Shown piece after piece: positions 1 through 8,150 of a stretch of 64,000 nucleotides of DNA. Position 1 is the stretch's first letter. Every line of letters starts with the position of its first letter. Position numbers and translations under genes: made by a program. The notes beneath the pieces were generated by a model. That model saw only the letters and a program-made list of their open reading frames with translations. It was not told where the DNA came from and searched no databases. Source of the DNA: Pseudobutyrivibrio xylanivorans (GTDB lineage Bacteria > Bacillota > Clostridia > Lachnospirales > Lachnospiraceae); contig NZ_VTVE01000004.1 in NCBI RefSeq assembly GCF_010906925.1, positions 220,870-284,869 of the forward strand, in the 5' to 3' direction.

Positions 1-1972
1 GGTATGCAAGTATCTTCAGATTGATACTAAGCAGTTCAAGGAGCGTACTTTTTTAAATGTGATTTCCGATGCGAAGAATAAATTGATTGGGCCAGAGGAA
101 TTCACTAATCGTGCAATGGGAGATTATAATATGTCCCGTCAGGCTACAGTCTATAGAGAGTACCAGGCTAGACTTCGTCAGAATAATGCATTTGATTTTG
201 ATGATTTGATTATGAAGACAGTAGAGCTTCTCAAGCTTGATGGAGATGTGAGAGCTTACTACAATGACAAGTTCAAATACATCATGGTAGACGAGTATCA
301 GGATACCAATGCAGCTCAGTTTGAGCTTGTGCGTTTGCTTACTGGAGCCGCTCAGAATATCTGTGTGGTTGGTGATGATGACCAGTCTATTTACAAATTC
401 CGTGGCGCTGACATTTACAATATTCTCAACTTTGAGGAGCATTTTCCTGGGGCTCATGTAATAAAGCTTGAGCAGAATTACCGTTCTACAGGCAATATTT
501 TGGAGGCGGCTAATTCTGTTATTGCCAACAATGAGGGACGTAAGGAAAAGGCACTTTGGACAGAGGCAGAATCCGGAGACAAGATTACATTCCAGCAGTT
601 TGACAGTGCATACGAGGAGGCTAGCTATATAGCTGGTAATATTGGCGGTCTAGTTAGAAAAGGCGAGGCAGATTACAGAGATTGTGCTGTTTTATATCGT
701 ACTAACGCTCAGTCACGTCTTATAGAGGAAAAGATGATTTATGAGGGCATCCCTTATAAAATTGTAGGTGGCGTTAATTTCTATAGCCGTAAGGAAATCA
801 AGGACGTACTGGCTTATTTGAAGACAGTTGATAACGGCAGTGATGATATTTCTGTTCAGCGTATTATCAATATTCCAAAGCGTGGAATTGGTGCTACAAC
901 TATTGCAAAGGTATCTGATTTTGCAAGAGAGCATGGACTTAATTTCTATGAGGCATTAGTTCACTGCGAGGATATTCCATCTATTGGGAAGGCAGCCACT
1001 AAGATTCAGGGATTTACCAGCCTCATTGAAAAGCTTCGCAAGATAGCCGCAGAGGAGTCTGTATCTGCTCTTGTGGAGGAGATTTTAGATCAGACTGATT
1101 ATGTTGCTGAACTTAGAGCTGAGGGCACAGACGAGGCTAAGGCACGTATTGAAAATATCGACGAGTTGCTTACTAAGGCAGTAGCCTATGAAAAGGATAC
1201 TAGAGATGATGGTGGTGAGCCTACACTTTCTGGATTCTTAGAGGACGTGGCTCTCGTTGCAGATATTGATAGCTATGAGGAGAGTGACAACTATGTTGTG
1301 CTTATGACTCTCCATGGCGCTAAGGGACTTGAGTTCCCTAGAGTATATATGGCAGGCATGGAGGATGGATTGTTCCCTGGTCAGGGGGCTATTTTCGATG
1401 GCGGCGGAGCAGATTCTGAGCTTGAAGAAGAGCGACGCCTTGCCTATGTAGGAATCACTCGTGCCAGAGAGCATCTTACTATGACAGCAGCCCGCATGAG
1501 GATGATTAGAGGCGAGACATCTTTCCACAAGATTTCTCGATTTGTAAAAGAGATTCCAGAGAGCCTTGTACAGGGCAATCTTTGGGAGCCAAAGCCTATG
1601 GATGATTATTCTAGCACTCCTATTGGTGAGTACTCGGTATATCAGAAGCCAACAGGATTTGGTAAGCCATTTGCTGCATCTACAAGCTATGGCAGCGCAG
1701 GCTCTACTGCATCCACTGGCAAGGGTAGCTACAGCGCTAGCAGATTTTCTGTTGGCAGCTCTACTACTGCAGTTGCCAATAAAAATGGCACTAAGATAGA
1801 AAAAGCTGAGCTTGACTACGGCATTGGAGATCGTGTCAGCCATATTAAATTTAAAGAAGGTACAGTAAAGGATATCATCGATGAGGGCCGCGACTACGAG
1901 GTTACGGTAGAGTTCGATGGTGCGGGCGTGAAGAAGATGTTCGCATCCTTTGCTAAATTAAAAAAGATTTAG
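1..1972 (+). CDS. pcrA: ATP-dependent DNA helicase PcrA (5'-truncated)
   Basis: Frame is open from base 2, so the start codon and the N-terminal Walker A region lie outside the window. The remaining ~656 residues carry, in order, SF1A helicase motifs II (VDEYQD), III (GDDDQSIYKFRGAD), IV (EQNYRST), V (TLHGAKGLEF) and VI (AYVGITRARE). A Ser/Gly-rich linker and a Tudor-like tail (GDRVSHIKFKEGTV) follow; this tail is typical of PcrA and contacts RNA polymerase in other Firmicutes. PcrA is the 3'-5' helicase used in excision repair, RecA removal and replication-transcription conflicts in the cytoplasm. The conserved tail separates it from UvrD/Rep relatives. The stop lies 12 bases before the next gene, suggesting cotranscription. 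Confidence 0.93.
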   Translation, partial: VCKYLQIDTKQFKERTFLNVISDAKNKLIGPEEFTNRAMGDYNMSRQATVYREYQARLRQNNAFDFDDLIMKTVELLKLDGDVRAYYNDKFKYIMVDEYQDTNAAQFELVRLLTGAAQNICVVGDDDQSIYKFRGADIYNILNFEEHFPGAHVIKLEQNYRSTGNILEAANSVIANNEGRKEKALWTEAESGDKITFQQFDSAYEEASYIAGNIGGLVRKGEADYRDCAVLYRTNAQSRLIEEKMIYEGIPYKIVGGVNFYSRKEIKDVLAYLKTVDNGSDDISVQRIINIPKRGIGATTIAKVSDFAREHGLNFYEALVHCEDIPSIGKAATKIQGFTSLIEKLRKIAAEESVSALVEEILDQTDYVAELRAEGTDEAKARIENIDELLTKAVAYEKDTRDDGGEPTLSGFLEDVALVADIDSYEESDNYVVLMTLHGAKGLEFPRVYMAGMEDGLFPGQGAIFDGGGADSELEEERRLAYVGITRAREHLTMTAARMRMIRGETSFHKISRFVKEIPESLVQGNLWEPKPMDDYSSTPIGEYSVYQKPTGFGKPFAASTSYGSAGSTASTGKGSYSASRFSVGSSTTAVANKNGTKIEKAELDYGIGDRVSHIKFKEGTVKDIIDEGRDYEVTVEFDGAGVKKMFASFAKLKKI

Positions 1973-1984
1973 ATAGAGGTATAT

Positions 1985-3373
1985 ATGAAGCGTGGAGATA
2001 TAGTTCAGGGAAAAGTAGTTAAGGTTTCTTTTCCTAACAAGGGAATAATAGAGACAGCCGAGGGAGACCGCCTTAGGGTTAAGGGAGTACTTCCAGGTCA
2101 GACTGTGTCTGTGAGAGTCAAAAAGTCATCAAAGGAAAAGGCCCAGGGCAATTTGCTTTCTGTAGATGCACCATCTCCACTTGAGATGGACGCCCCTGCA
2201 TGTGTTCATTTTGGCAGATGTGGTGGGTGTACATACCAGTCTCTTTCCTATGAGAACCAGCTTAAAATAAAAGAGGACATGATACATGATCTCATGGTTC
2301 CTGTGATTGGTGAAGATGTTTGGAATGATACATACGAGGGTATCAAGGCCAGTCCAAATCAATTTGAATACAGAAATAAAATGGAATTTTCATTTGGAGA
2401 TGAGGTCAAGGATGGACCTCTTACTCTTGGCATGCATAAAAAGGGCAGCTTCTATGATGTTGTGACAGTTGACGGTTGCCAGATTATCGACTCTGATATG
2501 AGACAGGTTCTCACCATCACTTTAGATTATTTTGCTAGATCTAATCAGCCATACTATCGCAAGAATACACATGAGGGATATCTGCGTCATCTTCTAGTTA
2601 GAAAAGCAGCTAAGACAGGCGAGATTCTTGTTGACTTGGTTACTAGCACTCAGATTTCATCCCTGTATGAGATTGCACTTTTAGAGGGATGGAAGCAGGA
2701 GCTTTTAGCTGCAACATGGACGGGACAGATTGCAGGTATTCTTCATACTAAAAATGATAGACAAGCAGATGTGGTTGCAGATGAGGGCACAGAGATTTTA
2801 TACGGCCATACTTCTTTCAAGGAAGAGATTCTTGGACTTTCATTTACAATTACACCATTTTCATTTTTCCAAACTAATTCACTTGGTGCAGAGGTTCTCT
2901 ATAGCACAGCTAGAGACTTCATTGCAGCAGGGGCAGATGGCGCAGAAGTATACGACCTCTATTCTGGCACAGGTACTATTGCGCAGGTTATTGCACCTGC
3001 AGCTAAGCACGTAACAGGTGTTGAGATAATTGCAGAGGCAGTAGAGGCTGCAAAAGAAAATGCTAAGCTTAACAACCTTGATAACTGCGATTTCATAGCA
3101 GGAGACGTACTGAAGGTTCTCGATGATATCACTGAAAAGCCAGATTACATTATCCTAGACCCACCACGAGATGGAATCCATCCAAAGGCTCTCGATAAGA
3201 TTATCGACTACGGGGTAGATTCGCTCGTGTACATCTCATGCAAGCCAACAAGCCTTGCCCGCGACCTAGAGGTATTCCTCGCCCGAGGCTACAAGGTAAC
3301 TCGCCTTGCATGCGTGGATATGTTCCCAGGCACTTACCATGTAGAGACAGTGGCAAAAATAGAGAGACAGTAA
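1985..3373 (+). CDS. rlmD: 23S rRNA (uracil-5-)-methyltransferase, RlmD/RlmCD family
   Basis: SAM-dependent enzyme making m5U in 23S rRNA. The N-terminal ~60 residues form a TRAM RNA-binding domain (start MKRGDIVQGKVVKV). A [4Fe-4S] cysteine cluster follows (CVHFGRCGGC near residues 72-81, with VDGC near 163). The C-terminal half is a Rossmann methyltransferase: DLYSGTGT is the SAM-binding loop, LDPPRDG is motif IV and YISCKPTSLARD holds the nucleophilic Cys. Its 462 residues match the family. The start has an AGAGGT-like SD. Whether it methylates U747, U1939 or both (as Bacillus RlmCD does) cannot be told from sequence. It follows pcrA with a 12-base gap. Confidence 0.9.
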   Translation: MKRGDIVQGKVVKVSFPNKGIIETAEGDRLRVKGVLPGQTVSVRVKKSSKEKAQGNLLSVDAPSPLEMDAPACVHFGRCGGCTYQSLSYENQLKIKEDMIHDLMVPVIGEDVWNDTYEGIKASPNQFEYRNKMEFSFGDEVKDGPLTLGMHKKGSFYDVVTVDGCQIIDSDMRQVLTITLDYFARSNQPYYRKNTHEGYLRHLLVRKAAKTGEILVDLVTSTQISSLYEIALLEGWKQELLAATWTGQIAGILHTKNDRQADVVADEGTEILYGHTSFKEEILGLSFTITPFSFFQTNSLGAEVLYSTARDFIAAGADGAEVYDLYSGTGTIAQVIAPAAKHVTGVEIIAEAVEAAKENAKLNNLDNCDFIAGDVLKVLDDITEKPDYIILDPPRDGIHPKALDKIIDYGVDSLVYISCKPTSLARDLEVFLARGYKVTRLACVDMFPGTYHVETVAKIERQ

Positions 3374-3427
3374 TGGCCCTAGGGGACGGGGATAGTGGAC
3401 CATTAAGAAGCGATGGGGGAGCAAACG

Positions 3428-4306
3428 ATGCATTTTGTTGATGCCAAAGGGATACTCAATGGAAACAGTAGCCACTATGGAATGAATATATACAGGGGAT
3501 GTTCCCATGGATGTATTTATTGCGATAGTAGGAGTAGATGTTATCAGTTTGACCATCCATTTGAGGACATAGAGGTAAAGCAGAATGCGCCGGAATTGTT
3601 GGAACAGGCCCTAAAATCCAAAAAGAAAAAGTGTATGATAGGAACCGGCTCTATGTCTGATCCTTATATGCATTGTGAGGAACAGCTGCAGCTTACAAGA
3701 AAGTGTCTTGAGATTATTCGTAAATACGAATTTGGTGTTACGATGATTACAAAATCAGACCGAATTCTTCGTGATATAGATCTTTTAGATGAGATTAATC
3801 GTTCTGCAAAGTGTGTGGTGCAGATGACACTCACAACCTATGATGATGAGTTGTGCAAAATAATAGAGCCTAATGTCTGCAACACAAAACGACGCATAGA
3901 AGTTTTAGAAGAAATGCAAAAGCGGGGGATTCCAACTGTAGTTTGGATTACACCAATTCTTCCTTTTATAAATGACACCGAGGAAAATATTACTTCAATT
4001 TTAAATGAGTGTGCCCGTGTAGGAGTTAAGGGAATAATTGATTTTGGAATGGGACTAACCCTTAGAGAAGGCGATAGAGAATATTACTATCAGGCTCTTG
4101 ATAAGTATTTTCCTGGCTTAAAGGAGAAATATATCGAAACCTATGGGAATACCTACGAACTGCCAAGCCCTAACGCAAGAGAATTAAGAAATATACTTAA
4201 AAAGATATGTAAGGAAAATGGCATTTTATCAACTCCAGAGGAATGCTTTTCTTACATGAATGAATTGCCAGAAAAGTATTCTCAGATGAGTATATTTGAT
4301 TTGTAG
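3428..4306 (+). CDS. SPL-type radical SAM protein
   Basis: A 292-residue radical SAM protein with the canonical CxxxCxxC cluster at Cys25, Cys29 and Cys32 (RGCSHGCIYC). The early YGMNIYRGCSHGC context resembles the spore-photolyase-like (SPL/Rv2578c-type) radical SAM group often labelled DNA repair photolyase. Substrate is unknown and repair activity is unproven for this subgroup. I start it at the ATG at 3428, not the in-frame ATG at 3413, because GGGGGAG at 3415-3421 sits 6-7 bases before it. It lies ~55 bases after the rRNA methyltransferase and is probably cotranscribed. Confidence 0.8.
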   Translation: MHFVDAKGILNGNSSHYGMNIYRGCSHGCIYCDSRSRCYQFDHPFEDIEVKQNAPELLEQALKSKKKKCMIGTGSMSDPYMHCEEQLQLTRKCLEIIRKYEFGVTMITKSDRILRDIDLLDEINRSAKCVVQMTLTTYDDELCKIIEPNVCNTKRRIEVLEEMQKRGIPTVVWITPILPFINDTEENITSILNECARVGVKGIIDFGMGLTLREGDREYYYQALDKYFPGLKEKYIETYGNTYELPSPNARELRNILKKICKENGILSTPEECFSYMNELPEKYSQMSIFDL

Positions 4307-4368
4307 ACTAGATGCTATTTTCTATGAATTATAAATAGGGGATTTATAAATAATTAAGAGGTATAAAT

Positions 4369-5196
4369 ATGAAAATAAAGTGCGACTATTGTGGTCAGAT
4401 GATTGATGAGGGCCTTGATAGGTGTCCTAATTGTGGGGCATCGATTTCTGCTGTCAATCGTATGGCAAGTGGTGAGCCAAAGACAATCGAAGAGCTAAAG
4501 CAATGGTATGTTGCTCACAATCTTCCACCAGAGGAGACTACAAGATTTTTTATAGGCAAAGATATCAAAGAACCAAAGGCCTTTGGAATTTACAAAAATA
4601 GCAAGGGTGATTTTGTTGTATATAAAAACAAAGCGTCTGGTGAGCGAACTGTTCGCTATGAAGGTAGTGATGAGGGATATGCTGTAAATGAGCTTTATCA
4701 GAGACTTCGTGCTGAGATAGCTGACCAAAAGGAACACAGTAGAGGAAGAAGTAGATCATCTTCGGGTTATTCATGTAATCTGAACAGAAGTAGCAGAACT
4801 AGCTCAGATGTATCAATATTTCTTGTTATCTTCACTGTGGTTTTAATTATTATAATTTCTTCCGTTGTGGCTATTTTTGATAAATCGCCAAATGAGGGAT
4901 ATTACAGATATAAGGGGAATGATTACTACTATCAGGATAATGATTGGTATATATATGATTTGGCCACGGACTCCTGGGATTCTGTTTGGGATGAAAGTGA
5001 GCTGAATTCTACAATTAATTCAGATACTTATAGAGATTACCGTATATACGATCATGATGGTTCTCAATTTGAAGATTCTTCCTGGTATGATGCAGGAAGC
5101 GATGACGACGATAGCGATTGGGATAGTGATAGCTCTTGGGATTCTGATTGGGATGACTGGGATTCAGGAGGTACAGACTGGGATTCTGATTGGTAA
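4369..5196 (+). CDS. zinc-ribbon single-pass membrane protein with acidic Trp/Asp/Ser tail
   Basis: Not a recognised named protein. The N-terminus is a treble-clef zinc ribbon (CxxC at Cys5/Cys8 and Cys19/Cys22). A soluble region of about 90 residues and a basic Arg/Ser-rich stretch (~residues 123-140) precede one transmembrane helix near residues 147-170. The outer part is rich in Tyr, Asp and Trp and ends in an Asp-Trp-Asp-Ser-rich tail (~residues 243-275). The layout suggests a cytosolic zinc ribbon and an extracellular acidic tail, but topology and role are inference. An AAGAGG SD lies 8 bases before the ATG. It precedes the two-component genes but is separated from them by ~100 bases that hold regulator-like boxes. 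Confidence 0.7.
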   Translation: MKIKCDYCGQMIDEGLDRCPNCGASISAVNRMASGEPKTIEELKQWYVAHNLPPEETTRFFIGKDIKEPKAFGIYKNSKGDFVVYKNKASGERTVRYEGSDEGYAVNELYQRLRAEIADQKEHSRGRSRSSSGYSCNLNRSSRTSSDVSIFLVIFTVVLIIIISSVVAIFDKSPNEGYYRYKGNDYYYQDNDWYIYDLATDSWDSVWDESELNSTINSDTYRDYRIYDHDGSQFEDSSWYDAGSDDDDSDWDSDSSWDSDWDDWDSGGTDWDSDW

Positions 5197-5226
5197 ATAT
5201 TTAAAACTGCAAATGGTAACGGCTTT

Positions 5227-5248
5227 GATGCATTTATGATACATTTAT
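5227..5248 (+). promoter_or_regulatory. tandem 11-bp boxes, probable OmpR-family regulator site
   Basis: Two direct 11-mers, GATGCATTTAT and GATACATTTAT, are in perfect 11-bp phase, the usual spacing for OmpR/PhoB-type dimers. They lie upstream of the response regulator; a possible -10 (TAGAAT, 5264-5269) would place the boxes across the -35 region, as in PhoB-type activation. Autoregulation is inferred. Confidence 0.5.
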
Positions 5249-5293
5249 AAAGTAGGATTATTGTAGAATGATAGATTCTTTGGGAGAATTGCT

Positions 5294-5950
5294 ATGATTA
5301 ACATACTTATTGTAGACGATGAAAAACCTATCGCTGACTTACTCAAAATGGGCATGACTAAGGCTGGATATAATTGTGTTTGTGCCTATGATGGAAATGA
5401 TGCACTAGAGAAAATTGAAAAGCATCTATTTGATTTAATTTTACTTGATGTGATGATGCCAGGCGTTGATGGTTTTGAGCTGATGGAATATATAAGAGAC
5501 ATGAATATTCCTGTTGTCTTTTTGACAGCAAAATGTGCTTTGGATGACAAATTAAAGGGCCTGCGTCTAGGTGCAGAGGACTACATAGTTAAGCCTTTTG
5601 AGATGCTTGAGGTGGCTGCTAGAGTTGAGGGTATTTTGCGACGTCATGGCAAGCTTCAAGATACTATTAATATAGATTCGTTGGTAATCAATACTTCTGC
5701 CATGACAGTACAGCAAGATGGACAGGAGATTAATTTGACAAAAAAGGAATATGACCTCCTTTTAATCTTTGCCAGAAATCCTGGGATTGTTCTCTATAAG
5801 CAGACCATTTACGAGCAGGTTTGGGGTGGAGAATATCCAGAAAATACAAGAACAGTAGAGTTACATATTCAAAGACTGAAAAAGAAACTTGGGTGGACAG
5901 ACAAGATCAAGCCTGTTTATACGGTAGGTTATAGATTGGTGGTGAACTGA
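5294..5950 (+). CDS. OmpR/PhoB-family response regulator
   Basis: 218 residues. The receiver domain (~1-118) has the acidic pocket (DDE at 8-10), phospho-acceptor Asp52 (LLDVMMPG), Thr78 and Lys100 (IVKPF). The rest is a winged-helix DNA-binding domain with the family pattern (LTKKEYDLL ... TRTVELHIQRLKKKLG). It is the transcriptional output of the histidine kinase next door, whose ATG overlaps its stop codon by one base (TGATG), implying translational coupling. The SD GGGAGA precedes the ATG. Direct repeats at 5227-5248 suggest self-regulation. The signal and regulon are unknown, but similar boxes stand before asnB. Confidence 0.93.
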   Translation: MINILIVDDEKPIADLLKMGMTKAGYNCVCAYDGNDALEKIEKHLFDLILLDVMMPGVDGFELMEYIRDMNIPVVFLTAKCALDDKLKGLRLGAEDYIVKPFEMLEVAARVEGILRRHGKLQDTINIDSLVINTSAMTVQQDGQEINLTKKEYDLLLIFARNPGIVLYKQTIYEQVWGGEYPENTRTVELHIQRLKKKLGWTDKIKPVYTVGYRLVVN

Positions 5951-7368
5951 TGAACTATAGGCTGAAGCTCATTGTATCTTTTGCACTTTTGATTTCTCTT
6001 GCTTTTGGTATAGGTGGAACTTTGCTTATTTCTTCATCTTACTACTCTCTTTTAGGAGAAGAGGAAAGTGCAATTATAAATGAATATGAGACATTACAGA
6101 ATAATCTTATGATGATTAATCATTTTTCTTCAGCTAGTTCTGCACAAAATATGCAGGAATTGATTGATCAAATGGTTGAAAGAAATATGGCCCATTGGCA
6201 GGCTCTTTCCATAAAATCATCAGGAGAGACTATTTTGGAAAGTGGTGACCAGTCCCTTATTTTAAACTATGTAAATAGTACAAAAGAAGGGACCTATTCT
6301 TATGTTCATATCAATGAGGGAAGCAGCCGACGATTGCTACTTTATAGCAAGATGAGTACCAAAAATGATGTATTAGACCTGCGTGCTTCATTTGATCTTT
6401 CTACATCATATAAGCAATGGAAGAGCCAATTGAGAATGTTTTGGGCTATATATGTTATGGTGGTAATTTTAGGTGTGGCAGTGGCAATACTGTTTGCAAA
6501 TATTCTTACAAAACGTTTGCAGAGTTTGACAAATGCTACAAAAGAAATAGCTGGTGGAAACTTATCTATGAGAACTGGTCTTAGGACAGGCGATGAGTTT
6601 GAACAGCTATCTCGAGATTTTGATATTATGGCAGATCAGTTACAGGAGAATATTCAGCAGCTGAAAGAGGATGTTCAGCGTAAAGAAAACTTTATGGGTG
6701 CTGTTGCCCATGAGTTAAAAACTCCACTTACCTCAATTATCGGATATGCAGATTTGATGAGGCAGGGAGCCCTAGAGTCGGACGATAGATTAACCGCCGC
6801 TAATTATATTTATTCAGAAGGACAGCGTCTAGAAAAGCTTTCTCATAAGATATTAGATTTGCTTTTAATGGAAAAGGATACTTTTACATTAAGAAAAATC
6901 AGCATGAGGGCTTTTATGGAGCAGATTCTTACTACTACATATCCTCTTGCTAGAAAGAAAAACGTTAATCTTGTAGTATCAAGTGATGATGTATATATTT
7001 TTATAGAGCCAGACTTGGCCAAATCTCTTCTTTATAATCTTATTGATAATGCCATTAAAGCTACTCCTGAAAATGGTAAGGTTAAGGTTATAGCAAGAGG
7101 TATAAAAGGCGGCTGTGAGTTTGATATTTCTGATACGGGATGTGGTATGGAAAACAAGGAATTAGCAAAGATTACCGAGGCCTTCTACCGTGTAGATAAA
7201 TCTCGTTCAAGAGCCCAGGGAGGAGCAGGTCTTGGACTTACACTTTGTAAGCGAATAGTTGATCTTCACAATGGAAATATGGTCTTTACCAGCAAGCCAG
7301 GAAGTGGAAGCCGTGTAGTGGTACAGCTATTTGGTAACATGAGCCAGGAGGTGGATTATGAAAAATAA
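5950..7368 (+). CDS. membrane sensor histidine kinase
   Basis: 472 residues, partner of the preceding response regulator. It has an N-terminal membrane helix (~6-28), an extracytoplasmic sensor of ~140 residues with no recognised fold, a second helix (~166-186), a HAMP linker (NILTKRLQSLTNATKEIAGG) and a HisKA domain with phospho-acceptor His254 (AHELKTPLTSIIGY). The HATPase domain follows, with N box (LIDNAIKA), G1 (DTGCGM) and G2 (GGAGLGLTLC). It should autophosphorylate and pass phosphate to Asp52 of the regulator. Its 3' end overlaps the next gene by 11 bases. Confidence 0.92.
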   Translation: MNYRLKLIVSFALLISLAFGIGGTLLISSSYYSLLGEEESAIINEYETLQNNLMMINHFSSASSAQNMQELIDQMVERNMAHWQALSIKSSGETILESGDQSLILNYVNSTKEGTYSYVHINEGSSRRLLLYSKMSTKNDVLDLRASFDLSTSYKQWKSQLRMFWAIYVMVVILGVAVAILFANILTKRLQSLTNATKEIAGGNLSMRTGLRTGDEFEQLSRDFDIMADQLQENIQQLKEDVQRKENFMGAVAHELKTPLTSIIGYADLMRQGALESDDRLTAANYIYSEGQRLEKLSHKILDLLLMEKDTFTLRKISMRAFMEQILTTTYPLARKKNVNLVVSSDDVYIFIEPDLAKSLLYNLIDNAIKATPENGKVKVIARGIKGGCEFDISDTGCGMENKELAKITEAFYRVDKSRSRAQGGAGLGLTLCKRIVDLHNGNMVFTSKPGSGSRVVVQLFGNMSQEVDYEK

Positions 7369-8071
7369 AAAAACATCTCTTATAATAGTGTGTTCTCTTG
7401 TAATCATGGCATTCTTTTTTAGTCTCCCTGTTATAGTTTTAAAATCGAGTGATGCAATATCAGATGGCAAGATTTATACATCAGATATAAAAACCATCGA
7501 ATTTGGGAAAAAGATTGATACGGAATCTTTAATATACCTGATTATTAATGGAATACGTATGGAAACACCAGAAAGTGAAATGAATCTGGAAGCTGATAAC
7601 TTAAGGTCTACAATAAAGGACAGTCTTTCTTCATATTATGAGAATGGCTTAATTACAGAGGATTTTGATGATTATAGTATAAGAGAATATTGGAGCTATA
7701 GAGTATATAGCGATAGTGATTCTAATATTTCGGGAGCCTATTGGGTAATAGATATGCAAACCCAATCATTTCCCAAAAACTATTTGTTTTTGACAATAGA
7801 TGATGAGACAGGGAAAATTCTTTTAATAACCTATGTCACTGAAGAATCAACATACGATGTGGCTGATTTGGAAACGTATCATGAAAAGCTATTTGAGACT
7901 TATTCTGATGCTGTTGGAATCAAGTTTGACGATTATTATGATGAGGGTTCAATTTACAACAGAAATACTAAGCAATACTATAAAGAAACAGCATATGGTA
8001 GATTTTGTCTGAATTTCTACTTAACAGATTATGGGTTTAATGTCACTCCGGGAATAGATACTTTCGAATGA
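7358..8071 (+). CDS. hypothetical exported/membrane-anchored protein of the two-component operon
   Basis: 237 residues with no family I recognise. A basic N-terminus (MKNKKTS) and a hydrophobic stretch (~7-27) look like an uncleaved signal anchor, since no clear signal peptidase site follows. The rest is soluble and rich in Asp, Tyr and Ser. The start overlaps the kinase gene by 11 bases and AGGAGGTG lies just upstream, so it is translationally coupled to the kinase. Genes in this position are often accessory sensors or kinase modulators; that is inference only. Confidence 0.65.
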   Translation: MKNKKTSLIIVCSLVIMAFFFSLPVIVLKSSDAISDGKIYTSDIKTIEFGKKIDTESLIYLIINGIRMETPESEMNLEADNLRSTIKDSLSSYYENGLITEDFDDYSIREYWSYRVYSDSDSNISGAYWVIDMQTQSFPKNYLFLTIDDETGKILLITYVTEESTYDVADLETYHEKLFETYSDAVGIKFDDYYDEGSIYNRNTKQYYKETAYGRFCLNFYLTDYGFNVTPGIDTFE

Positions 8072-8108
8072 TGCAATTTTGATGCATTAACGAACAAATA
8101 TAGATGCA
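8070..8108 (+). promoter_or_regulatory. GATGCA boxes in 11-bp phase upstream of asnB
   Basis: GATGCA occurs at 8070, 8081 and 8103, spaced 11 and 22 bases, all on one 11-bp phase. The first two 11-mers (GATGCAATTTT, GATGCATTAAC) match the boxes before the response regulator at 5227. Likely binding sites of that regulator, making asnB a candidate target. The -10 is not obvious (TATAGA at 8099 or TATTAT at 8115 are options). Confidence 0.45.
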
Positions 8109-8144
8109 CCTCTTTATTATCATGTTAGATGAGTAAGGAGGTGC
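8106..8144 (+). promoter_or_regulatory. hairpin sequestering the asnB Shine-Dalgarno
   Basis: GCACCTCTTTA (8106-8116) pairs with TAAGGAGGTGC (8134-8144) over 11 bp, including one T-G wobble, with a 17-base loop. The right arm is the whole SD of asnB, 6 bases before the ATG. In mRNA beginning upstream of 8106 the SD would be masked, so translation may be regulated by temperature, a protein or a ligand. Confidence 0.5.
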
Positions 8145-8150
8145 TATTTT

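Noticed and set aside
1238..1843. Open frame of ~200 codons on the - strand inside pcrA
   Set aside because: It lies entirely opposite a well-supported helicase gene, encodes a Cys/Ser/Ala-rich sequence with no domain, and has no SD or promoter. A shadow of codon bias.
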